Numbered from the stretch's first letter, positions 48,093 through 59,951 are shown. The stretch is 64,000 nucleotides of DNA from Pseudoalteromonas sp. P1-9 (GCF_001399975.1 NZ_LKBD01000019.1:19858-83857), one strand, 5' to 3'. A program made the numbers and translations. Notes: generated by a model from the letters alone, not told the origin.

Positions 48093-48120
48093 AAAAAAGG
48101 CTGCAATTGCAGCCTTTTTT
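48093..48120. terminator. Bidirectional terminator between rlmM and cysZ
   Basis: The 28-base perfect palindrome runs from AAAAAAGGCTGCAA to TTGCAGCCTTTTTT. It serves both convergent genes. Confidence 0.93.
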
Positions 48121-48135
48121 ACTGAGCGCTATATG

Positions 48136-48864
48136 CTACGCGCGGTAATTGATGCGATAGTTTTCAACAAATAAACGTGTTGCACCACATACGGCTACCG
48201 GCATTACAATTAAGTTAACGATTGGCACCATACTAAAAATCAATACTGCACTGCCAAAACCGTAACTTAAGCCTTGTTTTTGCTTTAAGTGCTGGCGTGC
48301 TTCAGCAAACGGTATTTTGTGATTATCAAACGGGTAATCAATGTATTGCACGGCAAACATCCAGGCGCTAAACAAAAACCACATCACTTGACCAAACACC
48401 GGAATAAACAACAGTAAAATTAAAAACAACAAGGCTTTTGGTAAGTAGTACATCAGTTTTGCCAATTCACGGCCAAGCATACGTGGTACGTCTTTAAGTA
48501 AATCAGCTAAACCATCGTCGTTAACGCGTTGCCCTGTTAAATACAGCTCGACCTTTTCACTCAATAAGCCGTTAAATGGTGCGGCGATAAAGTTAGTGAT
48601 AACCGTAAATACCATGGAGTAGATAAACAACACCAGCAACAGTGCGATAGGCCATATTATAAACTCTAACCAAGACAAAAAGTCTGGCAGGTAGCCATTG
48701 ACGTAGTTAACCCCTTGCTCTATCCAGCCAATAATAAAAAACAATGAGCTACCAAATAGCACCAAGTTAATCAGTAATGGGATCAGCACAAAGCGTTTTA
48801 ACCCTTTTTGGCTGATTAAACTAAAGCCCGATAAAAAGTATTCAAACCCTTTTCCTAACTGCAT
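48136..48864 (-). CDS. cysZ: CysZ-like sulfate permease
   Basis: This 242-aa inner-membrane protein of the CysZ (EI24) family imports sulfate for cysteine synthesis. Conserved stretches FIAAPFNGLLSEKVELYLTG, LKDVPRMLGRELAK, WMFAVQYIDYPFDNHKIPF and MPVAVCGATRLFV match E. coli CysZ. I start it at ATG 48864: GGAG lies six bases upstream, and the extended TTG start at 48876 would be inside that site. It is divergent from smc; in E. coli cysZ is next to zipA. Confidence 0.93.
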   Translation of the reverse strand: MQLGKGFEYFLSGFSLISQKGLKRFVLIPLLINLVLFGSSLFFIIGWIEQGVNYVNGYLPDFLSWLEFIIWPIALLLVLFIYSMVFTVITNFIAAPFNGLLSEKVELYLTGQRVNDDGLADLLKDVPRMLGRELAKLMYYLPKALLFLILLLFIPVFGQVMWFLFSAWMFAVQYIDYPFDNHKIPFAEARQHLKQKQGLSYGFGSAVLIFSMVPIVNLIVMPVAVCGATRLFVENYRINYRA

Positions 48865-49030
48865 GGAAAACTCCAATAAAACAATAACTCACCTTAGCGA
48901 TTATAATAAGCCGTATACTGCCTTTAAACCAGATTTTGTTGTTAAGCGTTACAAGTTGTTTCAATTAGGGTAAATCTGATAAAGTTGGACTCTAATTTTC
49001 TTACTATTTAGACAATCAAATAAGAATAAA

Positions 49031-52000
49031 ATGCGTCTAGCCTCAATTAAGCTCGCGGGTTTCAAATCGTTTGTAGAGCCAAGTAAAATTCCATTTCCTG
49101 ATCAAATGACCTGTGTCGTTGGTCCAAATGGTTGTGGCAAATCAAACGTCATCGATGCTGTGCGATGGGTATTAGGCGAAAGCTCGGCTAAAAACCTGCG
49201 CGGTGATGCCATGACAGACGTCATTTTTAATGGCTCAACAGAGCGTAAACCAGTTTCACAAGCGTCTGTTGAATTATTATTTGATAATACTGAAGGACGT
49301 TTACCCGGCACGCTTGCGTCACGTAACCAAATAGCCATTAAACGCTTGGTTACCCGTGAAGGCGTATCACAATACTATTTAAATGGTGAAAAATGCCGTA
49401 AACGCGATATCACGGATATTTTCTTGGGTACCGGACTTGGTCCGCGCAGCTATGCGATTATCGAGCAGGGCATGATCTCGCGCTTAATTGAAAGTAAGCC
49501 ACAGGATCTACGCATCTTTTTAGAAGAAGCGGCTGGCGTTTCAAAATACAAAGAAAGACGACGAGAAACACAAACGCGCTTAAACAGTACACGTGATAAC
49601 CTAGAGCGTTTGCTTGATTTACGCACCGAACTCGAAAATCAACTCAATGTACTAACAGAACAAGCGGAAAAAGCGCGTACTTACACCACGGCTAAAGCCA
49701 AAGAGCGTACCCTAAAAGCGCAAATATACGTGCTTAAATGGCAAGCGCTGCAACAAAAACTACTCGAAAGCGAAGACAAGCTGGCGCAAATTAATGAGCA
49801 AATCGCATTTCTTAGCGAAGCGCACAGCGGTCATGATGATGTTATCTCGGCATTAAAATTAGCAATCGAACAAGCAAACGACATGGTTAATGATGCGCAG
49901 CATCAAGAATATCAGCTGCGCAATAAGTTGGCACGTGACGAACAAGACAAAGTGCATAAGCAAAGCCAAAAAACTCAGCTAAGCCAACGCATCGCGCAGT
50001 TACAAACACAGTATCAGCAAATCCAGCAAGAGCAGCAGCAAACAAAGCAACAGTTTGATGACATTAGCGAACAAGTTGCGTTTTCAAACGAAGCACTTGA
50101 AAGTACCGCAGAACAGTTAGAAATCAGCTTACACAAATACGAAGAACAAAAAGTACAGCAAGAAACCAGTTATAGCGCTTATCAAGCATCCTTGCTGGAA
50201 AACCAAACGATTATAAAAGAGCAAACTGAGCAGCAAAAAGCACTGTCTGCATTAAATGTTAAATACGCGCAACTGTCAGAGCAAAAAAGCGCTTGCCAGC
50301 AGCGCCAAAGCCAACTGAAATCAGAGCGTGAAACACTTGATCAGCAACTGGAAGCTATTGATTTAACACAAGCAAAAACCCTCGTACAACAAGCCGAAGC
50401 TGAATGTGAAAGCGCAAATATTCAGTTACAACAAGCGCAAGATGTGCTTGCTCAAAAACATACTGCAGCGAGACAAAGCGAGCAAACCTGTAATGATTTA
50501 GCAGCAAAACAAGCGGCGCTTTTAACGGTTGTAGGCGAAAACACACAGAGCCAGTCAGGCTTGCCGACGCTTGTCTCTAAGCTTAGTGTCGATAAATCTT
50601 GGCAAGTGGCAGTTGAAGCAAGTTTGTTTAGTTTAAGCCATGCGCATGTTAGCTTGCAGTTCGATAACGAATGCAAAACACCCAGTATTTGGCCGCAAAC
50701 AAGCCATTGCGCAAATGGATCACTGGCTGAGAAAATCACCAACGGGCCTATCCCACAATACTTTAATGCGATTGCTGCTGTTGAAAATATCGATACGTTA
50801 GAAGATGATTTTTGGTCAGGGCCATTTTTATTTGCAGTGGATCAGCGCGGCGATTTACGCGGCGCTAACTGGTGTATTCCCTGTAAGTTTGATAGTGAAA
50901 GTTCACACATCGTAAAACACCAGTTATTAAAAGACATAGAAAAAGAGATACCCGCTGCACAAAGTGAACTCGAAAGTGCGCAAAAAGCGCTTACTGCAGA
51001 GCAAAAAGAGGTTGATGAGTTGCGTGTTGTTGCAACACAAAAGCAACACGCGTTTTCATCATTGATGCAATCGCTCACACAAAAACAAGCAGAACATAAT
51101 TTTGCTAGCGAACGTTTAGCCGCTATTGCGTTGCAATGTGATGAAACACAAAATGAGCTAGCGGCACTGGCAGCTAAACTTGACGCTGCAAGTAACGAAC
51201 AGGCGCCGCTAACGCTGCAATTAACTAAAGCCGAAACACGCCTCAGTGATTTAAAACAGCAGCAAGAATCCTTAGAAGCGGATTATCATAATGCCAAACT
51301 GGTTACTAGGCAGCTTCAAAATGCCTATGAAAATGAGAAAAATCAGCACCATAAGCAACAATTAAATTTAGAGAGTGTAAAAAACCAAGTAGCCTTATGT
51401 GAATCAAAATTAGGCCAGTTTTCATCACGCTTTAGTGAGCTTAATGAGCAACTCGAAGAAGCAAAGTTTACACTTGAAGATATTCAACTGCCGCTGGTTG
51501 AACTTGACGAGGCGATTGCAGAACAGCACCTTATGCTTGAGACGCTTATCGAGCAAAAATCGCAAAAGCAGCACAATCTAGATGATGCGAAAGAGAAATT
51601 AAAGCAAGCCGAGTCGGGCATAGGTACTGAGCAGCAAAAGCTCGATAACCTGAAACAACAAAGACAAAATATTATACTTGAACAACAAGGTTTTCAGTTG
51701 AAATCGGAAGCGGCACTGTCACCACTTGCAGAATTAAACACACAGTTAATAGACGTGATTGCTGCGCTTCCTGAAGATGCCAAACTTAATAGTTTACAAA
51801 GCCAATTGAGCAAAGTCTCGAGCGATATTGCTGGATTAGGTGCAATTAACCTAGCGGCGATAGAAGAGTTTGATAAAGCATTTGAGCGTAAAAATTACCT
51901 TGACCAACAATACGATGATCTAATCAGCGCGCTTGATACACTAGAAACGGCAATCGTTAAAATAGACCGAGAAACCAAACAGCGCTTTAAAGCCACATTT

Positions 52001-52453
52001 GATCAAGTGAACAATGGCTTGCAGAACTTATTTCCAAAAGTATTTGGCGGTGGTTCAGCGTATTTAGAGCTGACATCAGACGATTTACTTGAAACGGGGG
52101 TGGCAATCATGGCACGTCCTCCGGGTAAGAAAAATGCGACGATTCATTTACTCAGTGGCGGCGAAAAAGCATTGACGGCGTTATCCCTAGTTTTTTCAAT
52201 TTTCCAACTAAACCCCGCACCATTTTGTATGTTAGATGAGGTAGATGCGCCGCTCGATGATGCCAACGTTGGGCGTTTTTGTCGTTTAGTGGAAGAAATG
52301 TCACAAGACGTGCAATTTGTGTATATTAGTCACAATAAAATCGCCATGGAAATGGCCGCGCGCTTAACCGGTGTCACCATGGCTGAGCCAGGTGTTTCAC
52401 GTGTGGTTGCGGTGGATATTGAAAAAGCACTAGAAATGTCAGAATCCGCTTAG
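49031..52453 (+). CDS. smc: Chromosome segregation protein SMC
   Basis: The 1140-aa condensin ATPase compacts and segregates the chromosome. It has N-terminal Walker A GPNGCGKSN (32-40), long coiled coils (about 170-500 and 650-990, rich in Gln/Glu/Lys), a hinge between about 505 and 635 that looks divergent, and the C-terminal head with signature LLSGGEKAL and Walker B FCMLDEVDAPLDD. It is the canonical SMC type, not MukB. It is inserted between cysZ and zipA and likely starts the smc-zipA-ligA gene group. Confidence 0.96.
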   Translation: MRLASIKLAGFKSFVEPSKIPFPDQMTCVVGPNGCGKSNVIDAVRWVLGESSAKNLRGDAMTDVIFNGSTERKPVSQASVELLFDNTEGRLPGTLASRNQIAIKRLVTREGVSQYYLNGEKCRKRDITDIFLGTGLGPRSYAIIEQGMISRLIESKPQDLRIFLEEAAGVSKYKERRRETQTRLNSTRDNLERLLDLRTELENQLNVLTEQAEKARTYTTAKAKERTLKAQIYVLKWQALQQKLLESEDKLAQINEQIAFLSEAHSGHDDVISALKLAIEQANDMVNDAQHQEYQLRNKLARDEQDKVHKQSQKTQLSQRIAQLQTQYQQIQQEQQQTKQQFDDISEQVAFSNEALESTAEQLEISLHKYEEQKVQQETSYSAYQASLLENQTIIKEQTEQQKALSALNVKYAQLSEQKSACQQRQSQLKSERETLDQQLEAIDLTQAKTLVQQAEAECESANIQLQQAQDVLAQKHTAARQSEQTCNDLAAKQAALLTVVGENTQSQSGLPTLVSKLSVDKSWQVAVEASLFSLSHAHVSLQFDNECKTPSIWPQTSHCANGSLAEKITNGPIPQYFNAIAAVENIDTLEDDFWSGPFLFAVDQRGDLRGANWCIPCKFDSESSHIVKHQLLKDIEKEIPAAQSELESAQKALTAEQKEVDELRVVATQKQHAFSSLMQSLTQKQAEHNFASERLAAIALQCDETQNELAALAAKLDAASNEQAPLTLQLTKAETRLSDLKQQQESLEADYHNAKLVTRQLQNAYENEKNQHHKQQLNLESVKNQVALCESKLGQFSSRFSELNEQLEEAKFTLEDIQLPLVELDEAIAEQHLMLETLIEQKSQKQHNLDDAKEKLKQAESGIGTEQQKLDNLKQQRQNIILEQQGFQLKSEAALSPLAELNTQLIDVIAALPEDAKLNSLQSQLSKVSSDIAGLGAINLAAIEEFDKAFERKNYLDQQYDDLISALDTLETAIVKIDRETKQRFKATFDQVNNGLQNLFPKVFGGGSAYLELTSDDLLETGVAIMARPPGKKNATIHLLSGGEKALTALSLVFSIFQLNPAPFCMLDEVDAPLDDANVGRFCRLVEEMSQDVQFVYISHNKIAMEMAARLTGVTMAEPGVSRVVAVDIEKALEMSESA

Positions 52454-52581
52454 CTTTTGGTATAAATTATCAGCAACTAGTCTTATCTGTGCACTTTGCA
52501 TAAGATAAGCGGTTGAAATTAAGTGCCGCTTGCTTAATAATTTTGTAAATCGGAAAAAAATATAAATTTAAGGGTACTTGA

Positions 52582-53307
52582 ATGAGTGACGAACTAAGGT
52601 GGGTGTTAATTATTGGTGGTGCGTTAGTAATTGGCGGCGTACTGCTTCATGGCCTTTGGTCAATCCGTAAAAATGACAGCCGCACACTTGTTCAAGAACC
52701 AAGTGCCGCTCCAGATAAAAAAGAAGCAGCACCCGAAAGCGAAAAAGCATCTGTGGTTGAACCACAAATGAGCGCAAAGCTAAATGTGAACGATGAACCA
52801 GAATTAGGCGATTTATCGATTAGCATTGATGACGATGAGCCAAGCACACAAGTCAGTGACGAGCCAGAACAGGCGCCTGAAGGCAAAACAGCGGTTCAAG
52901 ACTACATCATCATTCATATTCAAACGGAAGAAGGCTTGCCGATGCAAGGCTCTTCGCTACTGCCGTTATTACTTACATTAGGTTTTAAGTATTCAGAGGA
53001 CGGCTTCTTTAATCGTCATGAAGATGCATCAGGCCAGGGCCCAGTGCTATTTCGTTTAGCAAATATGTTTAACCCAGGCACGTTCGATATTGATAATATG
53101 GAACAGCTTCAAACTGAAGGCGTAAGCTTGTTTATGACACTGCCTTGTGCAGGTGACAGTTTACCGTCGTTTAATATGCTTCACAGCGCGGCTAAGAAAA
53201 TTGCCGATGAGTTTAGCGCGACAATTCTCGACCATAACCGCGAAGAGCTGGATGTTGCCACTGTTAGGCAATATGTTGAAAAAATCAGAGAATTTGACGA
53301 ACTGTAA
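52582..53307 (+). CDS. zipA: Cell division protein ZipA
   Basis: The 241-aa bitopic protein ties FtsZ to the membrane. The N-terminal helix (about 6-26) with outside-first topology is followed by a Pro/Glu/Asp-rich linker (about 35-105) and the C-terminal FtsZ-binding domain (about 108-241; IIHIQTEEGLPMQGSSLLP and ANMFNPGTFD). It is shorter than E. coli ZipA (328 aa), mainly in the linker. A strong terminator follows. Confidence 0.94.
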   Translation: MSDELRWVLIIGGALVIGGVLLHGLWSIRKNDSRTLVQEPSAAPDKKEAAPESEKASVVEPQMSAKLNVNDEPELGDLSISIDDDEPSTQVSDEPEQAPEGKTAVQDYIIIHIQTEEGLPMQGSSLLPLLLTLGFKYSEDGFFNRHEDASGQGPVLFRLANMFNPGTFDIDNMEQLQTEGVSLFMTLPCAGDSLPSFNMLHSAAKKIADEFSATILDHNREELDVATVRQYVEKIREFDEL

Positions 53308-53325
53308 CGTCACAACCAGATTTAA

Positions 53326-55389
<2,064 letters not shown>

Positions 55390-55392
55390 TCC

Positions 55393-55737
55393 ATGTCTGA
55401 ATTCGTGAATATGCTTAGTTCATTCAATAGCCAAGTTGCGACTTGGCTTGCACCGTATTTGAGTCAAATAGTATTGATAGCGCTTATTTGTTTAACGTCG
55501 GTGTATGGCGCGAGTTTAAATAAAGCGGTAAAACGATTAATCGGTCAGCAAAACTTTGTTGCGCGTACGTTCGTATTCATTTTAGTAACGGGTGTTGGTA
55601 TCGGTAGTTTAATTGTATTTGTTAGCCCTTATTTGGTAAGCATGATTAAACAAATTGATCGCAGTTATTTACCGTTAACCGTATTGCTGTTGTTTGTAGT
55701 GCTAGGTGTGTTAGCTGATAGGAAAAATCAAGTATGA
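55393..55737 (+). CDS. DUF3392 small membrane protein
   Basis: The 114-aa protein has three hydrophobic helices and the LAPYLSQI start that I associate with DUF3392 proteins of marine gammaproteobacteria. No function is known. It begins three bases after ligA and overlaps the next gene by 4 bases (ATGA), so it is part of the ligA message. Confidence 0.75.
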   Translation: MSEFVNMLSSFNSQVATWLAPYLSQIVLIALICLTSVYGASLNKAVKRLIGQQNFVARTFVFILVTGVGIGSLIVFVSPYLVSMIKQIDRSYLPLTVLLLFVVLGVLADRKNQV

Positions 55738-56219
55738 CACGCTTTGGCCCAGAATATTGGGACAAAAACGGTTACTTTAGAGCACCAATCGGCTTTGTGC
55801 TAGTGTTAGTGCTCCTTTTAAGGCCGTATATTTTATGGCTCTTTGCAGCAGCATCACGACGTGAAGATTTAAACCTAATGGCAATTTTCTACCCGCAAAA
55901 ACAACAATTTTTTGTTGCACTTGCTATCGCTGGGCTTAGCATCATAGTCACGTTTTGCTATTTGTTTAGGCGCCCCAATGCCATGCAGTGGCCCAAATAT
56001 ATTTGGCGCTACGCACGCTTGTTATTGCTTGCTAATGTGGTGATGGATTTAACCTGGTCACTACTACAAGCAAAAAGCCAGTATTACAGCTTCTCAATCG
56101 GTTTAGCAGTGCAACTGGTGTTACTCAGTTGGGCAGGACTTTATTTACTTAAAAGTCGTTATTTAAGCGTTTATTTTAATGAGTGGCCTGAGCCAGAGAC
56201 GAAGGAAGAGGGGAAATAG
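55734..56219 (+). CDS. DUF2919 (YfeZ-like) membrane protein
   Basis: The 161-aa inner-membrane protein has four helices, with the family-like start YWDKNGYFRAPIGF and a short cytoplasmic acidic tail. Function is unknown. It overlaps the DUF3392 gene (ATGA). Its stop codon lies inside the left arm of the terminator that follows. Confidence 0.75.
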   Translation: MTRFGPEYWDKNGYFRAPIGFVLVLVLLLRPYILWLFAAASRREDLNLMAIFYPQKQQFFVALAIAGLSIIVTFCYLFRRPNAMQWPKYIWRYARLLLLANVVMDLTWSLLQAKSQYYSFSIGLAVQLVLLSWAGLYLLKSRYLSVYFNEWPEPETKEEGK

Positions 56220-56242
56220 TAGCATCTAATCTGCTACTATTT
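56214..56242. terminator. Hairpin between convergent DUF2919 and M56 genes
   Basis: AAATAGTAGCA (56214-56224), 7-nt loop, TGCTACTATTT (56232-56242), then TTATAT-like sequence. It is a perfect 11-bp stem that includes the TAG stop of the upstream gene. Confidence 0.75.
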
Positions 56243-56271
56243 CTTATATGATATTTACACTAATAGGGTGT

Positions 56272-57540
56272 TTATAATGGCACTGAAAGATCAAGTTGAG
56301 TAACTGGCGGGTTATTTATCATGGCTCTTGATGGTGTCACCTCAAGAGATATTAGATTATCTATTCTCACCTCAGCGGTGTTTCCAAATAAAACTTCAAG
56401 TTTCGGCGTTGCAACTACTTCTCCATTTATAGACATTGAAATATCAATCAATGCAGTTTGTTTTAAATCTTTAATTGTATATTTAAAGTTCGTATTTAAT
56501 TCATCATTCACCACAAGTGAAACGGGTTTATCAAAATCTGATAGAACGTCTGTTGACTGCGTATAAATACTGTCTTCTTCAGCTTGATAAGTTGTTTTAA
56601 TTTTTAAAGCAACGCCTTGCCTTGGCTGTTGAACGCTTTCAGCTTTTCCAACTTGAGCGAGTACTAGTGTTGATGTGAGTATGCTGGTGACGAGCGCCAT
56701 TAGGCCAATAATTGATTTTTGTAGTTTGGTTAACATTTTCTTCTCCTTTAAGTAGATTAATCGAGTGATCCCTTGGTGTTTTGAATTAACTAAAGTGGCA
56801 TTAAAAGCAAATGATTCTGGCTTTTGGTAGTGCTTAATAAGTTGTGCCAAGCCTAATAAATATTCATTAGCTTCAAAGTTCAATGCTGTTTTTTCATCGC
56901 AGCGTTGTTCGATAGCGAGTTTTGTTTGTTGAACTAGTTTTCTAACGAATGGGTTCCAGAAAAAGAAATAAGAAATTAAGCCACTAGTGAATACATGAAT
57001 ATGATCACGATATGCAATATGAGTTAATTCATGATTTATTGTTAATTCAAGTAAGTCCCGTTCCTTTAAACCTCTTTCAATCAATATGATAGGTTTTAAA
57101 AAGCCTACTAATAAACCTGGGTTTTGTTGTTCAGTGCGATAAATAGGGTGTCCAAAATCTTCAGAAAGTACTTCATCTTTTACGCACAGTGCACGTATAG
57201 AATTACTCCATAGAATAAACTTTAGTGCTTTATAGGCTGCTGTTAGCGCACCAATAACTAACAAAAGCTGATAGTAGTCAAGTAGAGATAAGCTGTGATC
57301 GTATATATAGCTATTGGCATTTGAAATTGCGTTGCTGGTTTGCGTACTCAGTATGATGAATGTGTTGTTGGCATTTAAATTACTCATCCAGTTAACTAAC
57401 AGATCATAAGGTATGCACCATGAAATTAACGCAGCAAACAAAAGCGGTACGGCGACTCTTGCTGATAAATTACAATAGCGATGTATTAGCAGAGCTGAAA
57501 TAGAGAACAGCAGATTAATCAATATATAATTAATCATCAT
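56272..57540 (-). CDS. BlaR1/MecR1-like M56 metallopeptidase without a beta-lactam sensor
   Basis: The 422-aa membrane zinc peptidase has three N-terminal helices and the M56 motif TINHELTHIAYRDH (H170-E171, H174), with E211 in EQRCDE as likely third ligand. A further helix (about 281-299) is followed by a roughly 120-residue extracytoplasmic tail. In BlaR1 the tail is a penicillin-binding domain of about 250 residues with SxxK; here it is short, beta-rich and has no such motif, so the signal is something else. It overlaps the BlaI-like gene by 11 bases (ATGATGATTAA). It presumably triggers cleavage of that repressor. Confidence 0.85.
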   Translation of the reverse strand: MMINYILINLLFSISALLIHRYCNLSARVAVPLLFAALISWCIPYDLLVNWMSNLNANNTFIILSTQTSNAISNANSYIYDHSLSLLDYYQLLLVIGALTAAYKALKFILWSNSIRALCVKDEVLSEDFGHPIYRTEQQNPGLLVGFLKPIILIERGLKERDLLELTINHELTHIAYRDHIHVFTSGLISYFFFWNPFVRKLVQQTKLAIEQRCDEKTALNFEANEYLLGLAQLIKHYQKPESFAFNATLVNSKHQGITRLIYLKEKKMLTKLQKSIIGLMALVTSILTSTLVLAQVGKAESVQQPRQGVALKIKTTYQAEEDSIYTQSTDVLSDFDKPVSLVVNDELNTNFKYTIKDLKQTALIDISMSINGEVVATPKLEVLFGNTAEVRIDNLISLEVTPSRAMINNPPVTQLDLSVPL

Positions 57541-57910
57541 TAAGTTCCTTTTTGCGTTTGGCTAAAATACTTTCCAAATATTCAATTTCTTGCTTATTTA
57601 ATGTTTCTTGCTCAACGATGTGCGCTGCTAACTCTGATGGCTTGCCACCAAAAATGCGGTCGATAAGTGATTTCACAATTGGTTTTTTTGTTACTTTTGG
57701 TTCTGCAACCGCTGTGTAGAAAACAGTACGTCCTTCTTTGCTCGTGCGCCTTAACGCTCCTTTTTGTTCTAAACGATCAATGAGTGTCTTGACTGTCGAA
57801 TAAGAAACGGGCTTTATTTTCTCTATTACTTTATGAACTTGAGGTGCTGAATTTTCACCATGTTGCCAAAAAACTTGGAGAACTTGTGACTCTGACTCAG
57901 ATAATTTCAT
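57530..57910 (-). CDS. BlaI/MecI-family transcriptional repressor
   Basis: The 126-aa winged-helix repressor begins KLSESESQVLQVFWQHG and has recognition-helix region SYSTVKTLIDRLEQKGALRR plus a C-terminal dimerisation helix. It pairs with the M56 peptidase downstream. Two CTACAnnTGTAG palindromes stand directly upstream of its start, the expected type of BlaI operator (TACA...TGTA), so the operon is probably autorepressed. Confidence 0.92.
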   Translation of the reverse strand: MKLSESESQVLQVFWQHGENSAPQVHKVIEKIKPVSYSTVKTLIDRLEQKGALRRTSKEGRTVFYTAVAEPKVTKKPIVKSLIDRIFGGKPSELAAHIVEQETLNKQEIEYLESILAKRKKELNDD

Positions 57911-57919
57911 TTTAAATCT

Positions 57920-57952
57920 CTACATTTGTAGTCTTAATATCTACAAATGTAG
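57920..57952 (-). promoter_or_regulatory. Tandem BlaI-type operators
   Basis: CTACATTTGTAG (57920-57931) and CTACAAATGTAG (57941-57952) are two palindromes with centres 21 bases apart, two helical turns. They end 10 bases upstream of the repressor start codon. Confidence 0.85.
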
Positions 57953-58015
57953 AGGTTGATGCTGAGTTTGTCAATAATGTGAAACTTAAATATAAATTAG
58001 AAGTGCGAAGTGTAG

Positions 58016-59635
58016 TTAAATAACGCTGTTTATCATCGGTTTTAATTTATCGAGTCTAGCCTGTTGCTCTGCGTCGAGTTTGGCGTTATTTATAGTGTCC
58101 ATACAGCGAGAAATCATAGCTTTATTAAGACTTTGGCTGCCTGGGTGTTTCGTATCTAACATCACCTGTAGCAAGTTTAATGCGATGTTGGCGTTTTTTG
58201 GCATAATGCGAAACGCTTGAGTAAAGTAATTAAGCGCTTCTTCGTATTTGCCTTTTTCGTAGCTATGCACCGCATTATTGTTTAATTCTTTTGGTGAATG
58301 GCGAATTTCATCACGTTCTTGTTGCTCTTGTTTTAGATAGGCGTTCAGAGCTGCGTTATCGCTTTGGTATTTGCCACAATGCTCGGTTAACTTGGCAAAC
58401 AATTGATTCGCTTTGTGGTGCATGCCTAACTCATGAAACGCTTTGGCTTTATCGAGAGTATCATCTACTGAGCGGATGATAGGCTGGTCTTCAAGTTGCT
58501 CAACGAGCGCAATGGCTTTTGAGCGTTCATCTTTTAAATAGTGTATACGCGCATTGATCACATCAATCTGTTCTTGTGCTTTGCTGTCGGGGAACTGTTT
58601 GCGTAATTCAGATAAACACTCGTTACTTTGTCGGGTGAGGCGATTTACGATATCGGCTTGGTCGAGCGTGAGGGCATAGTCAATACCTGCGCGGGCCAAA
58701 TTAAGGTATATGTCCGGCTTATCGTGCATTGAGTGCTTAGCGTATTTCACAAGCTCTTTATTAACGCGGAAATGCTTTTCATGATCGTGATTGAATTTGC
58801 TTAAAATAATCAGATCTTCTTGGCGTTCAATATTGCGCGGCGCTAGCTTAGAGGCCAGCGACAAATAATGTTGCGCTTGTTGATAGTTTTCTAAAAACAG
58901 CTCTAACTTACCCAGTAAATGATACCCCACTAAGCGGGTTTCAGGTTTGGTTAGCATAACCTCTAAGATATTTTTAGCTTGGGTAAATTCACTGTTTTGA
59001 ATGTAGGCTTCAACTAAACCAACACGTGCCCACGTAAATTTTTGAATATTCAGCACAGATTTAAAGAAGTCGATGGCTTCTGCGGTGCGTTTTAAACGCA
59101 GTAATAGTTCACCTCGGAGTTTTAATAAAATAGGGGATAGGTGGTTTTTGCTGCTGTCTGCCAGCATTTCATTAACGTAGCGTAGTGCTTTTGAGTCATT
59201 GCCAACATCAATAAAATCGTAAATTTGCGCCAGTGCTTGTTTGCGCTTTAATAGCTTAACAATGCGCTCACCAAATACTTTCAATGAAAAAGGCTTTGCT
59301 AAAAAATCATCTGGTTGAAGCTCAATAACACTGTGTACTAAGCTAGTGTCGGTTTCTGCACTAATAAAAATGAAGCCACAAATGTTTTTAATTAAACGCT
59401 TGGTTTTTAGTTCTTCATATAGTTGGTAGCCGTCTTTGAGTTTACCAAGGTTAAATGAGCATAAAACCAAATTAAAGGTATGCTCTTGGCAAAGACCCAA
59501 CGCCATTTTTGCATTTTCAGCAATTGAAATATCACTGAAGCCTAAGCTTTCGAGCGATTGTTTCATATAGCTTAATGCCAATGGTTGATCATCTATGAGT
59601 AAGATACTGGATTCGTATAAACGTTTATTTTTCAT
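58016..59635 (-). CDS. Receiver-TPR protein with a degenerate receiver
   Basis: The 539-aa cytoplasmic protein has an N-terminal receiver domain (about 8-128) with the acidic pair D15/D16 and Lys in FLAKPFS. Where the phospho-acceptor Asp belongs, the sequence is LVLCSFNLG, with Ser60. Tetratricopeptide-like repeats fill the rest (about 140-535), the last being YEKGKYEEALNYFTQAFRIMPKNANIALNLLQ. There is no DNA-binding or enzymatic output. Related receiver-TPR proteins occur in Vibrio and Pseudoalteromonas; their role is unclear. It probably works as a phosphorylation-independent protein-interaction scaffold. No kinase is adjacent. Confidence 0.85.
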   Translation of the reverse strand: MKNKRLYESSILLIDDQPLALSYMKQSLESLGFSDISIAENAKMALGLCQEHTFNLVLCSFNLGKLKDGYQLYEELKTKRLIKNICGFIFISAETDTSLVHSVIELQPDDFLAKPFSLKVFGERIVKLLKRKQALAQIYDFIDVGNDSKALRYVNEMLADSSKNHLSPILLKLRGELLLRLKRTAEAIDFFKSVLNIQKFTWARVGLVEAYIQNSEFTQAKNILEVMLTKPETRLVGYHLLGKLELFLENYQQAQHYLSLASKLAPRNIERQEDLIILSKFNHDHEKHFRVNKELVKYAKHSMHDKPDIYLNLARAGIDYALTLDQADIVNRLTRQSNECLSELRKQFPDSKAQEQIDVINARIHYLKDERSKAIALVEQLEDQPIIRSVDDTLDKAKAFHELGMHHKANQLFAKLTEHCGKYQSDNAALNAYLKQEQQERDEIRHSPKELNNNAVHSYEKGKYEEALNYFTQAFRIMPKNANIALNLLQVMLDTKHPGSQSLNKAMISRCMDTINNAKLDAEQQARLDKLKPMINSVI

Positions 59636-59762
59636 CGCATTTCTATCTGCGCGGTCATAGTTAAACTATATAAAACAGTGGCAATAGTAGCAATAAATTA
59701 ACGTTGAAATAGTGAATTAGTTTTGATTTTAAAGGATTTTTTAATAAGAGGTAGGTTCAATA

Positions 59763-59838
59763 TGGTGGGTCGTACTGGACTTGAACCAGTGACCCTCGCC
59801 TTGTAAGGGCGATGCTCTCCCAACTGAGCTAACGACCC
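59763..59838 (-). tRNA. tRNA-Val (UAC), copy 6 in transcript order
   Basis: The 76-nt gene has anticodon TAC (CCTTACAAGG) and encoded CCA. It is last of six identical genes. Flanks: bases 59757-59763 are complementary to 59839-59845 (7 bp). Confidence 0.97.
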
Positions 59839-59855
59839 ATATTGATATTCTATAA

Positions 59856-59931
59856 TGGTGGGTCGTACTGGACTTGAACCAGTGACCCTCGCCTTGTAAG
59901 GGCGATGCTCTCCCAACTGAGCTAACGACCC
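59856..59931 (-). tRNA. tRNA-Val (UAC), copy 5
   Basis: Identical to its neighbours over 76 nt. Bases 59849-59856 pair with 59932-59939 (8 bp) across the gene. Confidence 0.97.
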
Positions 59932-59951
59932 ATTATAGATTTTTAATTTAG

